This document shows positions 1 through 8,461 of a stretch of 64,000 bases of DNA, one piece after another. A program made the translations under genes and the position numbers. Position 1 is the stretch's first letter, and the number at the start of each line of letters is the position of its first letter. The notes under the pieces were generated by a model. That model saw nothing but the letters and a program-made list of their open reading frames with translations, made no database searches and was not told the DNA's origin. The DNA comes from JADJWR01 sp964509545 (GTDB taxonomy: Bacteria > Pseudomonadota > Gammaproteobacteria > Burkholderiales > Burkholderiaceae_F), in the NCBI GenBank assembly GCA_964509545.1, contig CAZDXQ010000001.1, forward strand, positions 124,001 to 188,000. Direction: 5' to 3'.

Positions 1-1
1 G

Positions 2-274
2 ACGCGGGTGCTGATCGGCGATGCGCTGGTCAACGAGAACGAACGGCTGCAAGAGCGGATGAACCAGCTTTTCGAGCGCATTGAATCGTCGCTGAAGCAG
101 AGTTTCCGCCTGTCGATCACCGAGAACGAACTGCCGGCGGATTTCGATGCCGCCGCGCGCGCGGCGCTGATCGTCGCCTACGTCATCGGCCGCTGGCACC
201 GTTTCGCCAAGAGCGGCTTCCGCAAGCTGCCCGCCGACGGCGTCGAGGCACAGTTGCCGGCGCTGCTCGTCTGA
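2..274 (+). CDS. slmA: Nucleoid occlusion factor SlmA, C-terminal part
   Basis: This is the C-terminal 90 residues of a TetR-like protein; the DNA-binding N-terminus lies before the window. The segment reading GDALVNENERLQERMNQLF, then IGRWHRFAKSGFRK, matches the SlmA dimerisation domain. SlmA binds DNA sites across the chromosome and blocks FtsZ ring assembly over the nucleoid. The frame is open from base 2 and ends at TGA 272-274. It converges on dsbB with about 20 bases between the stops. Confidence 0.85.
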   Translation, partial: TRVLIGDALVNENERLQERMNQLFERIESSLKQSFRLSITENELPADFDAAARAALIVAYVIGRWHRFAKSGFRKLPADGVEAQLPALLV

Positions 275-293
275 ACGAGCGCGCGCCGGCCGC

Positions 294-812
294 TCAGCGC
301 CGGCGGTTCCAGCCCAGGCGCAGCACCAGCGCCGTGGCCACGATCAGCAGCACAAAGGCGATCAGCGCCAGATTCGGGATCGCCAGCCCAAGAAATGTCC
401 AGTCGAGCTTGAGGCAGTCGCCTTCGCCTGCAAACAGCTTCGGCAGCCAGGTCGCGAGCGGGAAATCCTCGTGGAACCACTCGAACGGCCTGCCGCAGGC
501 CATTGACTCCGGTGGGAACTTCAGGATCCAGCTGTGCCAGCCAGCCACGCCGGCCCCGGCCAGCGCGCTGGCGGTGGCGAGCGTGGCCGCGACGAGAAGA
601 CTGCGCGACCCCGGCGCGAGCAGCCCGAGCAGGGCAAAAACGCCGACACCGATGATCGCCACGCGCTGCAGGACGCACAGCGGACAGGGTTCCAGGTGCA
701 GCACGTGCTGAAAGAACAGGGCGCCCGCCATGGACAGGACGACGATGGCGACGATGATGGCGAGCAGTCCTTTCGGGCCTATTCGCTGCAGCAACGCATT
801 CATTGAGGTCAT
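294..812 (-). CDS. dsbB: Disulfide bond formation protein B
   Basis: Inner-membrane quinone reductase that re-oxidises periplasmic DsbA. The 172-residue protein has four hydrophobic segments and the two expected cysteine pairs: C43/C46 in EPCPLC after the first membrane segment, and C106/C133 in the second periplasmic loop. I chose the ATG at 812 because it overlaps the moeB stop as ATGA, implying translational coupling; an ATG three codons later (803) is also possible. DsbA is not encoded in the window. Confidence 0.93.
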   Translation of the reverse strand: MTSMNALLQRIGPKGLLAIIVAIVVLSMAGALFFQHVLHLEPCPLCVLQRVAIIGVGVFALLGLLAPGSRSLLVAATLATASALAGAGVAGWHSWILKFPPESMACGRPFEWFHEDFPLATWLPKLFAGEGDCLKLDWTFLGLAIPNLALIAFVLLIVATALVLRLGWNRRR

Positions 813-1609
813 GGCGAGCAACGGCCCGGCAGGTCCGGCGCAGGCGGCAGCTTCCCGGCGTCTGCGCCGGCACCACACACGGTGCAGCAGGGATCACGGC
901 CGAATCGTACCGTGCGCACGTCCATGGTCAGCGCATCGAGCATCAGCAGCCGGCCGCTGGCTACGGTTCCAGCCTGCGCGATCAGCTTCAGCGCCTCGGC
1001 CGCCTGCATGGCGCCGATGATGCCGGTCAGCGGCGCAAACACACCCATCACCGCGCACAGTTCGTCCTCGCCTTCGCCCTCCGGAAACAGGCACGCGTAG
1101 CATGAAGAACCGGGCCGGCGAAGGTCGAAGACCGCAAGCTGCCCGTCGAAGCGGATCGCTGCGCCCGACACCAGCGGCCGGCGTCTCGTGACGCACGCCC
1201 GGTTGATCGCATGGCGGGTGGCGAAATTGTCGGTGCAGTCGAGAACGACGTCGGCATTGCCGACCAGCGCCTGCAGTGCGTCATCGCCGACCCTTGCGCA
1301 GATCGTCGTCACTTCGACCTGCGGGTTCAGCGCCGCCAGCGTCGCGCGCCCCGACTCCGCCTTGTTGACGCCGATGCGCGCCGACGTGTGCAGGATCTGC
1401 CGTTGCAGGTTGGTCAGGTCGACCGCATCGCCGTCGGCCAGCGTCAGGCGGCCGATGCCGGCCGAGGCCAGATAAAGCGATGCCGGCGAGCCGAGGCCGC
1501 CCGCGCCGATCACCAGGGCCGATGCGGCGCGGATGCGGCCCTGGCCCTCGATGCCGATTTCCTGCAGCAGGATATGGCGCGAGTAGCGCAGCAGTTCGTC
1601 GTCGTTCAT
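809..1609 (-). CDS. moeB: HesA/MoeB/ThiF family adenylyltransferase
   Basis: E1-like enzyme that adenylates the C-terminal Gly-Gly of a sulfur-carrier protein such as MoaD or ThiS. The N-terminus (MNDDELLRYSRHILLQEIG) is typical of the family. The nucleotide loop GAGGLGSP follows near residue 40, and two zinc Cys pairs are present: CYAC near residue 170 and CTVC near the C-terminus. It overlaps dsbB by 4 bases. Members serve molybdopterin or thiamine synthesis and the sequence alone does not separate MoeB from ThiF; neither carrier protein gene is adjacent. Confidence 0.85.
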   Translation of the reverse strand: MNDDELLRYSRHILLQEIGIEGQGRIRAASALVIGAGGLGSPASLYLASAGIGRLTLADGDAVDLTNLQRQILHTSARIGVNKAESGRATLAALNPQVEVTTICARVGDDALQALVGNADVVLDCTDNFATRHAINRACVTRRRPLVSGAAIRFDGQLAVFDLRRPGSSCYACLFPEGEGEDELCAVMGVFAPLTGIIGAMQAAEALKLIAQAGTVASGRLLMLDALTMDVRTVRFGRDPCCTVCGAGADAGKLPPAPDLPGRCSP

Positions 1610-1748
1610 CGTGTCCAGCCGGATCGGCGGTCGCGCCGCGCCGGAGCCGGCGCCCCGCATCGGCACTCCCGCTCGAGCAAAGGTGCCGCCAGCGGCGGCG
1701 CAGACGCGAAGGTCGCCAGCGCGGCCGCTCGCGCGGTCCTGCGGCGGC

Positions 1749-3191
1749 CTACTTCTTCTCGGCCGCGGAGGCGGCGACGCTTTCGGCCTTCTTCGCAACC
1801 TCGACCGGCAGGCCCTTGAGGTGGTTCATCGCCTGCTGCAACTGGAAATCCTCGGCCGAGCCAAATTCGTAGCGCCGCGGCGCGGCCGCGGAGGGCCGCG
1901 TATCGCTGTGCGTTTCGACGGCACTCGCCTCGCGCCCCGCACCGGCCGGCGCCTCAGGCGCGCCCTTCTTGTCTTCGAGATGACGCGCGAGATCGGCTTC
2001 GCGGATCTGCAGACCGGCGAAACTGCCCTGCGCAGTGTCGTCGACCATGAAATCGGGCTCGATGCCCTTGGCCTGAATCGAACGGCCGTTGGGAGTGAAA
2101 TACCGCGCCGTCGTCAGCTTGATGGCCGCCGGCCGATCGCTATCCGTCCGCAGCGGAATGATCGTCTGCACCGAGCCCTTGCCGAAGGTCTGCGTGCCGA
2201 TGATCGTTGCCCGCTTGTGGTCCTGCAGTGCACCGGCGACGATCTCGGAGGCGCTGGCACTGGCGCCATTGACGAGGACCACCATCGGCACCGACTTCAC
2301 TTCCTTCGGCAGACGGGCGAGCACGTCTTCGCCGCGGCCGCGCTGATAGTCCTCCGGCGCGGCGACGAAGCGCCGCTTGGCGTCGCTCATCCGGCCGTCG
2401 GTCGACACCACCAGCGCGCGCTTGGGCAGAAATGCCGCCGAAACGCCGATGGCCGAATGCAGCAGGCCGCCCGGATCGTTGCGCAGGTCAAGCACCAGCC
2501 CCTTCAGCGGTCCAGCCCTGAACGCGTCCGTCAGGTGCCGGGCCAGGTCGTCGACGGTGCGCTCCTGGAACTGCGACACGCGGATGAACGCATATCCGGG
2601 TTCGATGACGCGGCTCCTGACCGACTGCGTGCGGATCACGTCGCGGACCAGCTTGAACTCCAGCGGCTTCGCCTCGCCCTTGCGCGCGACGGTCAGGGTC
2701 ACCGACGTTCCCTTCTTGCCGCGCATCAGCTTCACCGCTTCGGACAGTTGCATGCCGCGGGTCAGCGTCTCGTCGATCTTGATGATCAGGTCGCCGGCCT
2801 TGATCCCGGCACGGTAGGCGGGCGTATCGTCGATCGGCGCCACGACGCGGATCGCGCCGTCCTCGGGCGCCACTTCGATACCCAGGCCGCCGAATTCGCC
2901 CTGCGTGCTCGTCTGCAGGTCGCGGAAGGCATCGGCGTCGAGGAAAGCGGAATGCGGGTCCAGGCCCGTGAGCATGCCCGAGATCGCCTCCTGGATCAGC
3001 TTGCGATCCTCGACCGGCTCGACGTAGTGGTTCTTGATCGCACCGAAGACGTCGGTCAGCTGGCGGATCTCCTCCAGCGGGATCGGGCCACGGCTGTCGC
3101 GAAACGCGTAGGCCGAAATGCCGAGGCTGACCGCCACGCCGGCAAAGGCGCCGACGCTGATCAGTGCGAAAGTTCGCAAACGTCCGCTCAT
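1749..3191 (-). CDS. ctpA: Carboxy-terminal processing protease (S41 family, PDZ)
   Basis: Periplasmic tail-specific serine protease. An N-terminal signal anchor (about residues 7-28) is followed by the S41 N-terminal region and a PDZ domain (about 95-175; GLGIEV, AGIKAGDLI). The catalytic domain carries the nucleophile region NGASASASE (309-316) and the general-base lysine in GTQTFGKGS (K338), so it looks active. It follows envC on the same strand, the usual gpmA-envC-ctpA order. The C-terminal 80 residues are low-complexity and Ala/Glu-rich. EnvC-linked Ctp proteases act in envelope turnover; the substrate here is unknown. Confidence 0.93.
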   Translation of the reverse strand: MSGRLRTFALISVGAFAGVAVSLGISAYAFRDSRGPIPLEEIRQLTDVFGAIKNHYVEPVEDRKLIQEAISGMLTGLDPHSAFLDADAFRDLQTSTQGEFGGLGIEVAPEDGAIRVVAPIDDTPAYRAGIKAGDLIIKIDETLTRGMQLSEAVKLMRGKKGTSVTLTVARKGEAKPLEFKLVRDVIRTQSVRSRVIEPGYAFIRVSQFQERTVDDLARHLTDAFRAGPLKGLVLDLRNDPGGLLHSAIGVSAAFLPKRALVVSTDGRMSDAKRRFVAAPEDYQRGRGEDVLARLPKEVKSVPMVVLVNGASASASEIVAGALQDHKRATIIGTQTFGKGSVQTIIPLRTDSDRPAAIKLTTARYFTPNGRSIQAKGIEPDFMVDDTAQGSFAGLQIREADLARHLEDKKGAPEAPAGAGREASAVETHSDTRPSAAAPRRYEFGSAEDFQLQQAMNHLKGLPVEVAKKAESVAASAAEKK

Positions 3192-3248
3192 GAAACCTCC
3201 GGAGGCCGGCCGGACAGTGAATGGTTACCGAGGCGCAGCGGGTCGGCC

Positions 3249-4532
3249 TCAGCGCGCCTGCGCCCAGCGCAGAGGGTCGATCGGTCGACCCTTGAAACGC
3301 AATTCAAAGTATAGGCCGGCCTCGGCGACGCCACCGGTGCTGCCCACGGTCGCCACCGGGTCTCCCGCGCCGACTCTTGCGCCGACTTCGGCGAGAAGCG
3401 CTTCATTGTTGCCGTAGACCGAGAGAAAACCCTCACCGTGATCGATCACGAGCAGATTGCCGAATCCCCGCAGCCAGTCGGCGAACACGACCCGACCGGC
3501 GGCGACGGCATACACATCGGCCCCGGCGGCGGCGCGAATGAACACGCCCTTCCACGTCGGCGCGTCGACCTGCGCCTCGGTCGGTCGCGCGCTACCGAAG
3601 CGAGCCACCACTTCGCCGCGCACCGGCAACACAAGCCTGCCGCGCAGCCGGGCGAACGCGCTGTCCGAGGGCACGTCGGCGGCTTCCGCCGGACTGCGCG
3701 CGTCCGGACGGCGTGCCGGCGCGGTCTCGCGAGGCTGGCGTCGCGCCTGTTCCGCAAGCAGCTTCTCGATTTCGCCAATCAACGAAGCCAGTCGCGTCTC
3801 ATCCCGGCGCAAGGTCTCCAGCGACCGCCGCTGACCGGCCAGTTGCCTTGCCAGACGGTCCAGGGTGCGGCTGCGCGCGGCCTGTTGTTTCATCAGTTCG
3901 GCGCGGTTGCGCTGTTCGTCTTCCGCCAGTGCCGCCAGTTCGAGTTGCTTGACCTCCGACTGCGCGTGCAGTTCCGCAACCTCCTCGCTGCGCGTGCGCA
4001 GGTCGGCGAGCGCGTGCATGCGGCTGCGGGCGAGATAGTCGAGATAGACGAGTTCGCGCTGGCGTTCGCCCGGGCTGTCGCCGTCGAGCATCCGCTGCAG
4101 GGGACCCTGGCGCGCCAGCACGTGCTGGCTGCGCAGCACCGCGCTCAGGCCGCGCTCTTCGTCGAGGCGGCGTGCGCCCAACGCCCGGCCCCGGACTGCC
4201 AGCCCTTCGATTTCCTGCTGGACCTGCCGCCGCTCGGCAGCCAGTTCGCGCAGCCGGCGATTGGCCGCCGAGATTGCGGCCTCCGACTCGCGCAGCGCGT
4301 CGGCCACTTCGGCGCGCGACGCCTCGGCCCGCGCCACCTGCTGCCGCAGCCTGACCAGTTCTTGACGCAGCCGGCGCTGCTCGGATTGCAGCTGCTGCTG
4401 CCGCTGCGGGCTGGCCTTCGCCGGCGCCGGCCGGGCGGCGGCGCTCGTCTGCGCCACGCCGGAAGCCGGCACGCCGCCGGCAAGAATCAGCGCGACAACG
4501 ACGCGCCAGAGGACGGACGGGACGACGGTCAA
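3249..4532 (-). CDS. envC: Murein hydrolase activator EnvC
   Basis: Periplasmic coiled-coil protein that activates amidases at the division site. Signal peptide (about residues 1-28), long heptad-rich coiled coil (about 45-290) and C-terminal LytM/M23 domain (about 315-427). The domain is degenerate: where active M23 enzymes have their HxxxD and HxH zinc ligands this protein reads WKGVF and YFELR, so a regulatory rather than catalytic role is expected. I chose TTG 4532 because it overlaps the gpmA stop as TTGA and gives a proper signal peptide; no ATG lies near. Confidence 0.88.
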   Translation of the reverse strand: MTVVPSVLWRVVVALILAGGVPASGVAQTSAAARPAPAKASPQRQQQLQSEQRRLRQELVRLRQQVARAEASRAEVADALRESEAAISAANRRLRELAAERRQVQQEIEGLAVRGRALGARRLDEERGLSAVLRSQHVLARQGPLQRMLDGDSPGERQRELVYLDYLARSRMHALADLRTRSEEVAELHAQSEVKQLELAALAEDEQRNRAELMKQQAARSRTLDRLARQLAGQRRSLETLRRDETRLASLIGEIEKLLAEQARRQPRETAPARRPDARSPAEAADVPSDSAFARLRGRLVLPVRGEVVARFGSARPTEAQVDAPTWKGVFIRAAAGADVYAVAAGRVVFADWLRGFGNLLVIDHGEGFLSVYGNNEALLAEVGARVGAGDPVATVGSTGGVAEAGLYFELRFKGRPIDPLRWAQAR

Positions 4533-5284
4533 GCCTGCGGCTTCGCCTTTCCCTGCGCCGCGACTGCCGCCATGGCGCGGGCGATTTCGTCCGCGTCGCC
4601 GAGGTAATAGCTGCGCAGCGGCTTGAGATTCTCGTCCAGTTCGTACACCAACGGCCGCGCGGTGGGGATGTTCAGGCCGACGATATCGTCGTCGGAAATG
4701 CCATCGAGGTACTTGACCAGCGCCCGCAGCGAGTTGCCGTGCGCGGCGACGAGCACGCGGCGGCCGCGTGAGATCGCCGGGGCGATCGAATCGTTCCAGA
4801 ACGGCAGCACGCGCGCTACGGTGTCCTTCAGGCACTCGGTGGCCGGAATCTCTTGCGGCTTCAGGTGCCGATAGCGCGGGTCGTTCCCGGCCCAGCGTGG
4901 ATCGTCCGGCGTCAGGGGATCAGGCGCGATCGCATAGGCGCGCCGCCACGCCAGCACCTGCTGCTCGCCGTACTTCGCCGCCGTCTCCGCCTTGTTCAGT
5001 CCCTGCAAGGCGCCATAGTGCCGCTCGTTCAGGCGCCACGAATGCACCACCGGCAGCCACATCAGATCGAGCGCATCGAGCGCCAGCCACAGCGTGCGGA
5101 TGGCGCGCCTGAGCACCGAGGTGTAGGCGATGTCGAAGACATAGCCTTCGCGTTTGAGCAATTCGCCGGCCGCGCGGGCCTCGGCGTTTCCGGCCTCGGT
5201 CAGATCGACGTCGGTCCAACCTGTGAAGCGGTTCTCGAGGTTCCACTGACTTTCGCCGTGGCGGAGCAACACGAGCTTATGCAT
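4529..5284 (-). CDS. gpmA: 2,3-bisphosphoglycerate-dependent phosphoglycerate mutase
   Basis: Glycolytic and gluconeogenic enzyme interconverting 3- and 2-phosphoglycerate. The 251-residue protein begins MHKLVLLRHGESQWN, containing the phospho-acceptor histidine in RHGE, with the second catalytic histidine in VLVAAHGNSLRALVKYL. Length and motifs match the dPGM family. First gene of a gpmA-envC-ctpA run; envC is translationally coupled to it. Confidence 0.96.
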   Translation of the reverse strand: MHKLVLLRHGESQWNLENRFTGWTDVDLTEAGNAEARAAGELLKREGYVFDIAYTSVLRRAIRTLWLALDALDLMWLPVVHSWRLNERHYGALQGLNKAETAAKYGEQQVLAWRRAYAIAPDPLTPDDPRWAGNDPRYRHLKPQEIPATECLKDTVARVLPFWNDSIAPAISRGRRVLVAAHGNSLRALVKYLDGISDDDIVGLNIPTARPLVYELDENLKPLRSYYLGDADEIARAMAAVAAQGKAKPQA

Positions 5285-5319
5285 GGACAGTCCGGGCAGG
5301 AGAGGCACCGCACTCATTT

Positions 5320-5325
5320 TATAAT
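5320..5325 (+). promoter_or_regulatory. Possible -10 box of rhodanese-grxC-secB operon
   Basis: A perfect TATAAT stands in the 71-base divergent gap between gpmA and the rhodanese gene, 30 bases before the GTG start. No convincing -35 hexamer is seen 16-18 bases upstream, so this is only a candidate. Confidence 0.35.
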
Positions 5326-5355
5326 TGCGACTCTTTGACGCTGGCAGGAGCCGCG

Positions 5356-5760
5356 GTGCAGTTTTTCGTCGACAACGCGCTGCTGATCGCGGTCGCATTC
5401 ATCAGCGGCGGCATGCTGTTGTGGCCGCTGCTGCGCGCGCGCGCCGCCGGACCGGCGCTGACGACCCTGCAGGCCACGCAGCTGATCAACAGCAAGCACG
5501 CGCAACTGGTCGACATCCGCGACGCGGCCGAATTCGGGCGCGGCTCGCTGCCGAACGCCAAGAACATCCCGTTCGCCGAACTCGCCGGCCGCGGGCCGAA
5601 GGAGCTGAAGAAGGACCGGCCGGTGATCGTGCTGTGCAATGCCGGCAACATCGCCGGCCGTGCCGCGGCGCAGTTGCGCTCGGCCGGGCTGCCCGAGGTC
5701 TACGTGCTGGCCGGCGGCATCAATGCCTGGCGCGAGGCCGGGTTGCCGCTGAAGGCATGA
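5356..5760 (+). CDS. Membrane-anchored rhodanese-like protein
   Basis: A single N-terminal membrane helix (residues about 4-25) followed by one rhodanese domain. The active-site loop holds the cysteine in VLCNAGNIAGRAA (C94), so sulfurtransferase activity is possible. It matches the YibN type that precedes grxC-secB-gpsA in gamma- and betaproteobacteria. I prefer the GTG at 5356, which has GCAGGAG five bases upstream, over the in-frame TTG at 5335. Confidence 0.85.
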   Translation: MQFFVDNALLIAVAFISGGMLLWPLLRARAAGPALTTLQATQLINSKHAQLVDIRDAAEFGRGSLPNAKNIPFAELAGRGPKELKKDRPVIVLCNAGNIAGRAAAQLRSAGLPEVYVLAGGINAWREAGLPLKA

Positions 5761-5859
5761 CTTCGCCGCACCTGCTCGCGCAGGACTTCCGCAAGCGCAA
5801 TGAACGGGCCGCCGGCGCGGCGGTTCGCGTCTGACAGCACGAACGATCGCAAGACAACG

Positions 5860-6120
5860 ATGCCTTCCCCTGTCCTGATGTACCGCACCGCGAACTGCCC
5901 TTACTGCCATCGTGCCGAGGCCTTGCTGAAGGCGCGCGGCGTCACTGAAATCGAGACGATCCGCGTCGATCTCGAGCCGGTGCGCCGCGAGGAAATGGTC
6001 AGCCGGACCGGGCGGCGCACGGTGCCGCAGATCTTCATCGGCGCGACCCATGTCGGCGGCTTCGACGATCTGGCGGCGCTCGATCGCGAAGGACGGCTGG
6101 CGGCACTGCTTGCCGGCTGA
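5860..6120 (+). CDS. grxC: Glutaredoxin 3
   Basis: Small dithiol glutaredoxin that reduces protein disulfides with glutathione. The 86-residue protein has the CPYC active site (C13/C16) and the cis-proline glutathione-binding motif TVPQIFIG, followed by GGFDDL. It lies between the rhodanese gene and secB; the 99-base gap before it contains no other frame I would call a gene. Confidence 0.95.
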   Translation: MPSPVLMYRTANCPYCHRAEALLKARGVTEIETIRVDLEPVRREEMVSRTGRRTVPQIFIGATHVGGFDDLAALDREGRLAALLAG

Positions 6121-6156
6121 CCAACGCCCCATTCCTTCCCCTCACCAGGACATCCC

Positions 6157-6666
6157 ATGGCAGAAAACAACGGCGCCGGACAGACTTCGGGCGGCAACAC
6201 GCAAGCCGCGAACGGACCGGTATTCCAGCTGCAACGCTGCTATCTGAAGGACGCCTCGCTGGAACTGCCGCACGCGCCGCGCATCTTTCTTGAGCAGTCC
6301 TCGCCGAACATCGACGTGCAGCTCGAGGTCAGCAACAGCGCCGTGCTCGAAGGCATCTACGAAGTGGTGGTCCGCGTCACCGCCACCGCCAAGCTCGGCG
6401 ACAAGGTGCTGTTCCTGGTCGAGGGCAAGCAGGGCGGCATCTTCGAGATTCGCGGCATCCCGAACGAACAGTTCGAGCCCATCGTCGGCATTGTCTGCCC
6501 GGGAATCATCTACCCGTACCTGCGGGCAAACGTCGCCGATCTGATCAGCCGCACCGGACTGCCGCCGATCCACCTCGCCGAAATCAATTTCGAGGCGCTC
6601 TACCAGCAGCGCCTGGCACAGCAGCAGGCGCAGGCGGGAACTCCCGCCGCGGCGACGACGCAGTAA
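6157..6666 (+). CDS. secB: Protein-export chaperone SecB
   Basis: Cytoplasmic tetrameric chaperone that keeps precursors unfolded and delivers them to SecA. The 169-residue protein has the family signature around FQLQRCYLKDASLELP near the N-terminus and GIICPYLR-like FPGIIYPYLRANVADL in the C-terminal half, with a low-complexity Gln/Ala tail. Normal length and normal place between grxC and gpsA. Confidence 0.96.
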   Translation: MAENNGAGQTSGGNTQAANGPVFQLQRCYLKDASLELPHAPRIFLEQSSPNIDVQLEVSNSAVLEGIYEVVVRVTATAKLGDKVLFLVEGKQGGIFEIRGIPNEQFEPIVGIVCPGIIYPYLRANVADLISRTGLPPIHLAEINFEALYQQRLAQQQAQAGTPAAATTQ

Positions 6667-6712
6667 GCCGCAACACACGCGGCTACCGGCGACGGCGCGG
6701 GACGCAACGGCC

Positions 6713-7705
6713 GTGAACATCGCCGTACTGGGAGCCGGCGCCTGGGGTACGGCGCTGGCGGCCGCACTGGCGCCGCGCCGCGAGATCGTGCTCTGGGGCC
6801 GCGATCGCGCTGCGCTCGCGGGCATGGCCGCGAGCCACCACAACGACAAGTACCTGCCCGGCATCGAACTGCCACCGATGCTGCGCCTCGTGCCCGAGTT
6901 GAGCGTCGCGGTGACACATGCGCGCCACGGACTGCTGCTGATCGCCACACCCACCGCCGCGCTGCGCGACATGCTGCGCCAGTTGCGGCCGTTTGCCGGC
7001 CTGCCGCCGATCGCCTGGCTATGCAAGGGACTTGAGCACGGCAGCGCGGCGATGGCGCACGAGATCGTACGCGACGAACTGGGGGCGCACCCGGCCGGCC
7101 CCCTGTCCGGCCCGAGCTTCGCGCAGGAAGTGGCGCGCGGTCTGCCGACGGCGCTGACCGTCGCCGGACACGATGCCTTCTGCAGCCGCGTCACCGACGC
7201 CCTGCACGGGCCGGCGCTGCGCATCTACTCGACGCATGACATCACCGGCGTGGAGGTCGGCGGCGCGGTGAAGAACGTCATGGCGATTGCCACCGGCATC
7301 TGCGATGCGCTGGCGCTCGGCCACAATGCCCGCGCGGCGCTGATCACGCGCGGCCTGGCTGAAACAACGCGCCTCGGCATCGCCCTCGGCGCTCAGGCCG
7401 CGACCTTCATGGGCCTGGCCGGCGTCGGCGATCTGATCCTGACGTGCACCGGCGAACTGTCGCGCAACCGGCAGGTCGGCATGATGCTCGGCCGCGGCCT
7501 GCCGCTGGCTGAGGCGCTGGCCCGCCTCGGCCACGTGGCCGAGGGCGTGTGGTCGGCCGCCGCGGTGCAGTCCCGGGCGATGGCGCTGGGCGTGCAGATG
7601 CCGATCACCGACGCCGTCTGCGCCGTGCTCGAAGGCCGGAGTTCACCGCGCGCGGCGCTGGAACAATTGCTGGCGCGCGATCCGAAGCGCGAAACATCCG
7701 AATGA
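6713..7705 (+). CDS. gpsA: Glycerol-3-phosphate dehydrogenase [NAD(P)+]
   Basis: Reduces dihydroxyacetone phosphate to sn-glycerol 3-phosphate for phospholipid synthesis. It starts with the Rossmann loop GAGAWGTALA, and the substrate-site lysine is in GGAVKNVMAIATG. The start is GTG 6713, which gives the canonical N-terminus MNIAVLGAGAWG. The stop overlaps the next gene by 4 bases (ATGA). Confidence 0.96.
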   Translation: MNIAVLGAGAWGTALAAALAPRREIVLWGRDRAALAGMAASHHNDKYLPGIELPPMLRLVPELSVAVTHARHGLLLIATPTAALRDMLRQLRPFAGLPPIAWLCKGLEHGSAAMAHEIVRDELGAHPAGPLSGPSFAQEVARGLPTALTVAGHDAFCSRVTDALHGPALRIYSTHDITGVEVGGAVKNVMAIATGICDALALGHNARAALITRGLAETTRLGIALGAQAATFMGLAGVGDLILTCTGELSRNRQVGMMLGRGLPLAEALARLGHVAEGVWSAAAVQSRAMALGVQMPITDAVCAVLEGRSSPRAALEQLLARDPKRETSE

Positions 7706-8355
7706 GCAGCGACCAGCGCAGCACTGCGGCACCGGTGCCCGCCCCGCCACCGAGGCCGGCCGCGGCGGCGCTGCGCGCCGTGTGCGTTTTCTGCGGTTCG
7801 CAGCCCGGCGTCCGCGCCGCCTATGTACAGGCCGCGCGTGCGCTCGGCAGCGAACTGGCGCGCAGGGGCATCGAGACCATCTATGGCGGCGGCCACATCG
7901 GCATGATGGGCGCGCTCGCCGACAGCGCACTGGCAGCCGGCGGGCAGGTCGTCGGCGTGATTCCCGAGCACCTGATGCGGCCTGAAGTCGCCCACCAGGA
8001 GCTCACCGAACTGCTGGTGGTCGACTCGATGCACACGCGCAAGCGGACGATGGCGCAACGCGCCGACGCCTTCATCGTGCTGCCCGGCGGCTACGGCACC
8101 TTCGAGGAAATGTTCGAGATGGTGACCTGGCGGCAGCTGCAGCTGCACGGCAAGCCGGTCGGACTGGTCAACGTCGAGGGCTTCTTCGACCACCTGCTGC
8201 TTTTCCTGCAGCACGCGGCACAACAGGAGTTCATCCGCCCGCAGCACCGCGACCTGCTGCTCGTCGACGACAGTGCCGCGGCGCTGCTCGACCGGCTGCG
8301 CCAGCACGTGACGACGACGGACCGTGCCGCCGTCGGCGATCTCGGCCGCAGCTGA
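7702..8355 (+). CDS. LOG-family nucleotide 5'-monophosphate nucleosidase
   Basis: Member of the TIGR00730/LOG family, cytokinin-activating phosphoribohydrolases in plants and nucleotide 5'-monophosphate hydrolases in bacteria. The nucleotide-binding motif PGGYGTFEE is intact near residue 130, with YGGGHIGMMG and the arginine-containing HTRKRTM upstream. An N-terminal proline/alanine-rich stretch of about 27 residues precedes the core. Start taken at ATG 7702, overlapping the gpsA stop. The physiological substrate cannot be told from sequence. Confidence 0.88.
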   Translation: MSSDQRSTAAPVPAPPPRPAAAALRAVCVFCGSQPGVRAAYVQAARALGSELARRGIETIYGGGHIGMMGALADSALAAGGQVVGVIPEHLMRPEVAHQELTELLVVDSMHTRKRTMAQRADAFIVLPGGYGTFEEMFEMVTWRQLQLHGKPVGLVNVEGFFDHLLLFLQHAAQQEFIRPQHRDLLLVDDSAAALLDRLRQHVTTTDRAAVGDLGRS

Positions 8356-8461
8356 GCGACGCGCGCGCAGGTTCTGCGCGCATAAGCATCGAACCATCGC
8401 TCATAACGGGCGCCTTGCGTGCGCCTAATCTGTGCCGCACAAGCCCTGCTGCGGAGCTCGA

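Noticed and set aside
1611..3314. 567-codon plus-strand frame opposite ctpA
   Set aside because: Arg/Asp/His-rich antisense shadow; ctpA has intact S41 motifs.
8363..8381. 8-bp hairpin (GCGCGCAG-GTT-CTGCGCGC) before metY considered as a terminator or riboswitch
   Set aside because: No T-tract follows and none of the known SAM or other riboswitch blocks is seen in the 106-base leader.
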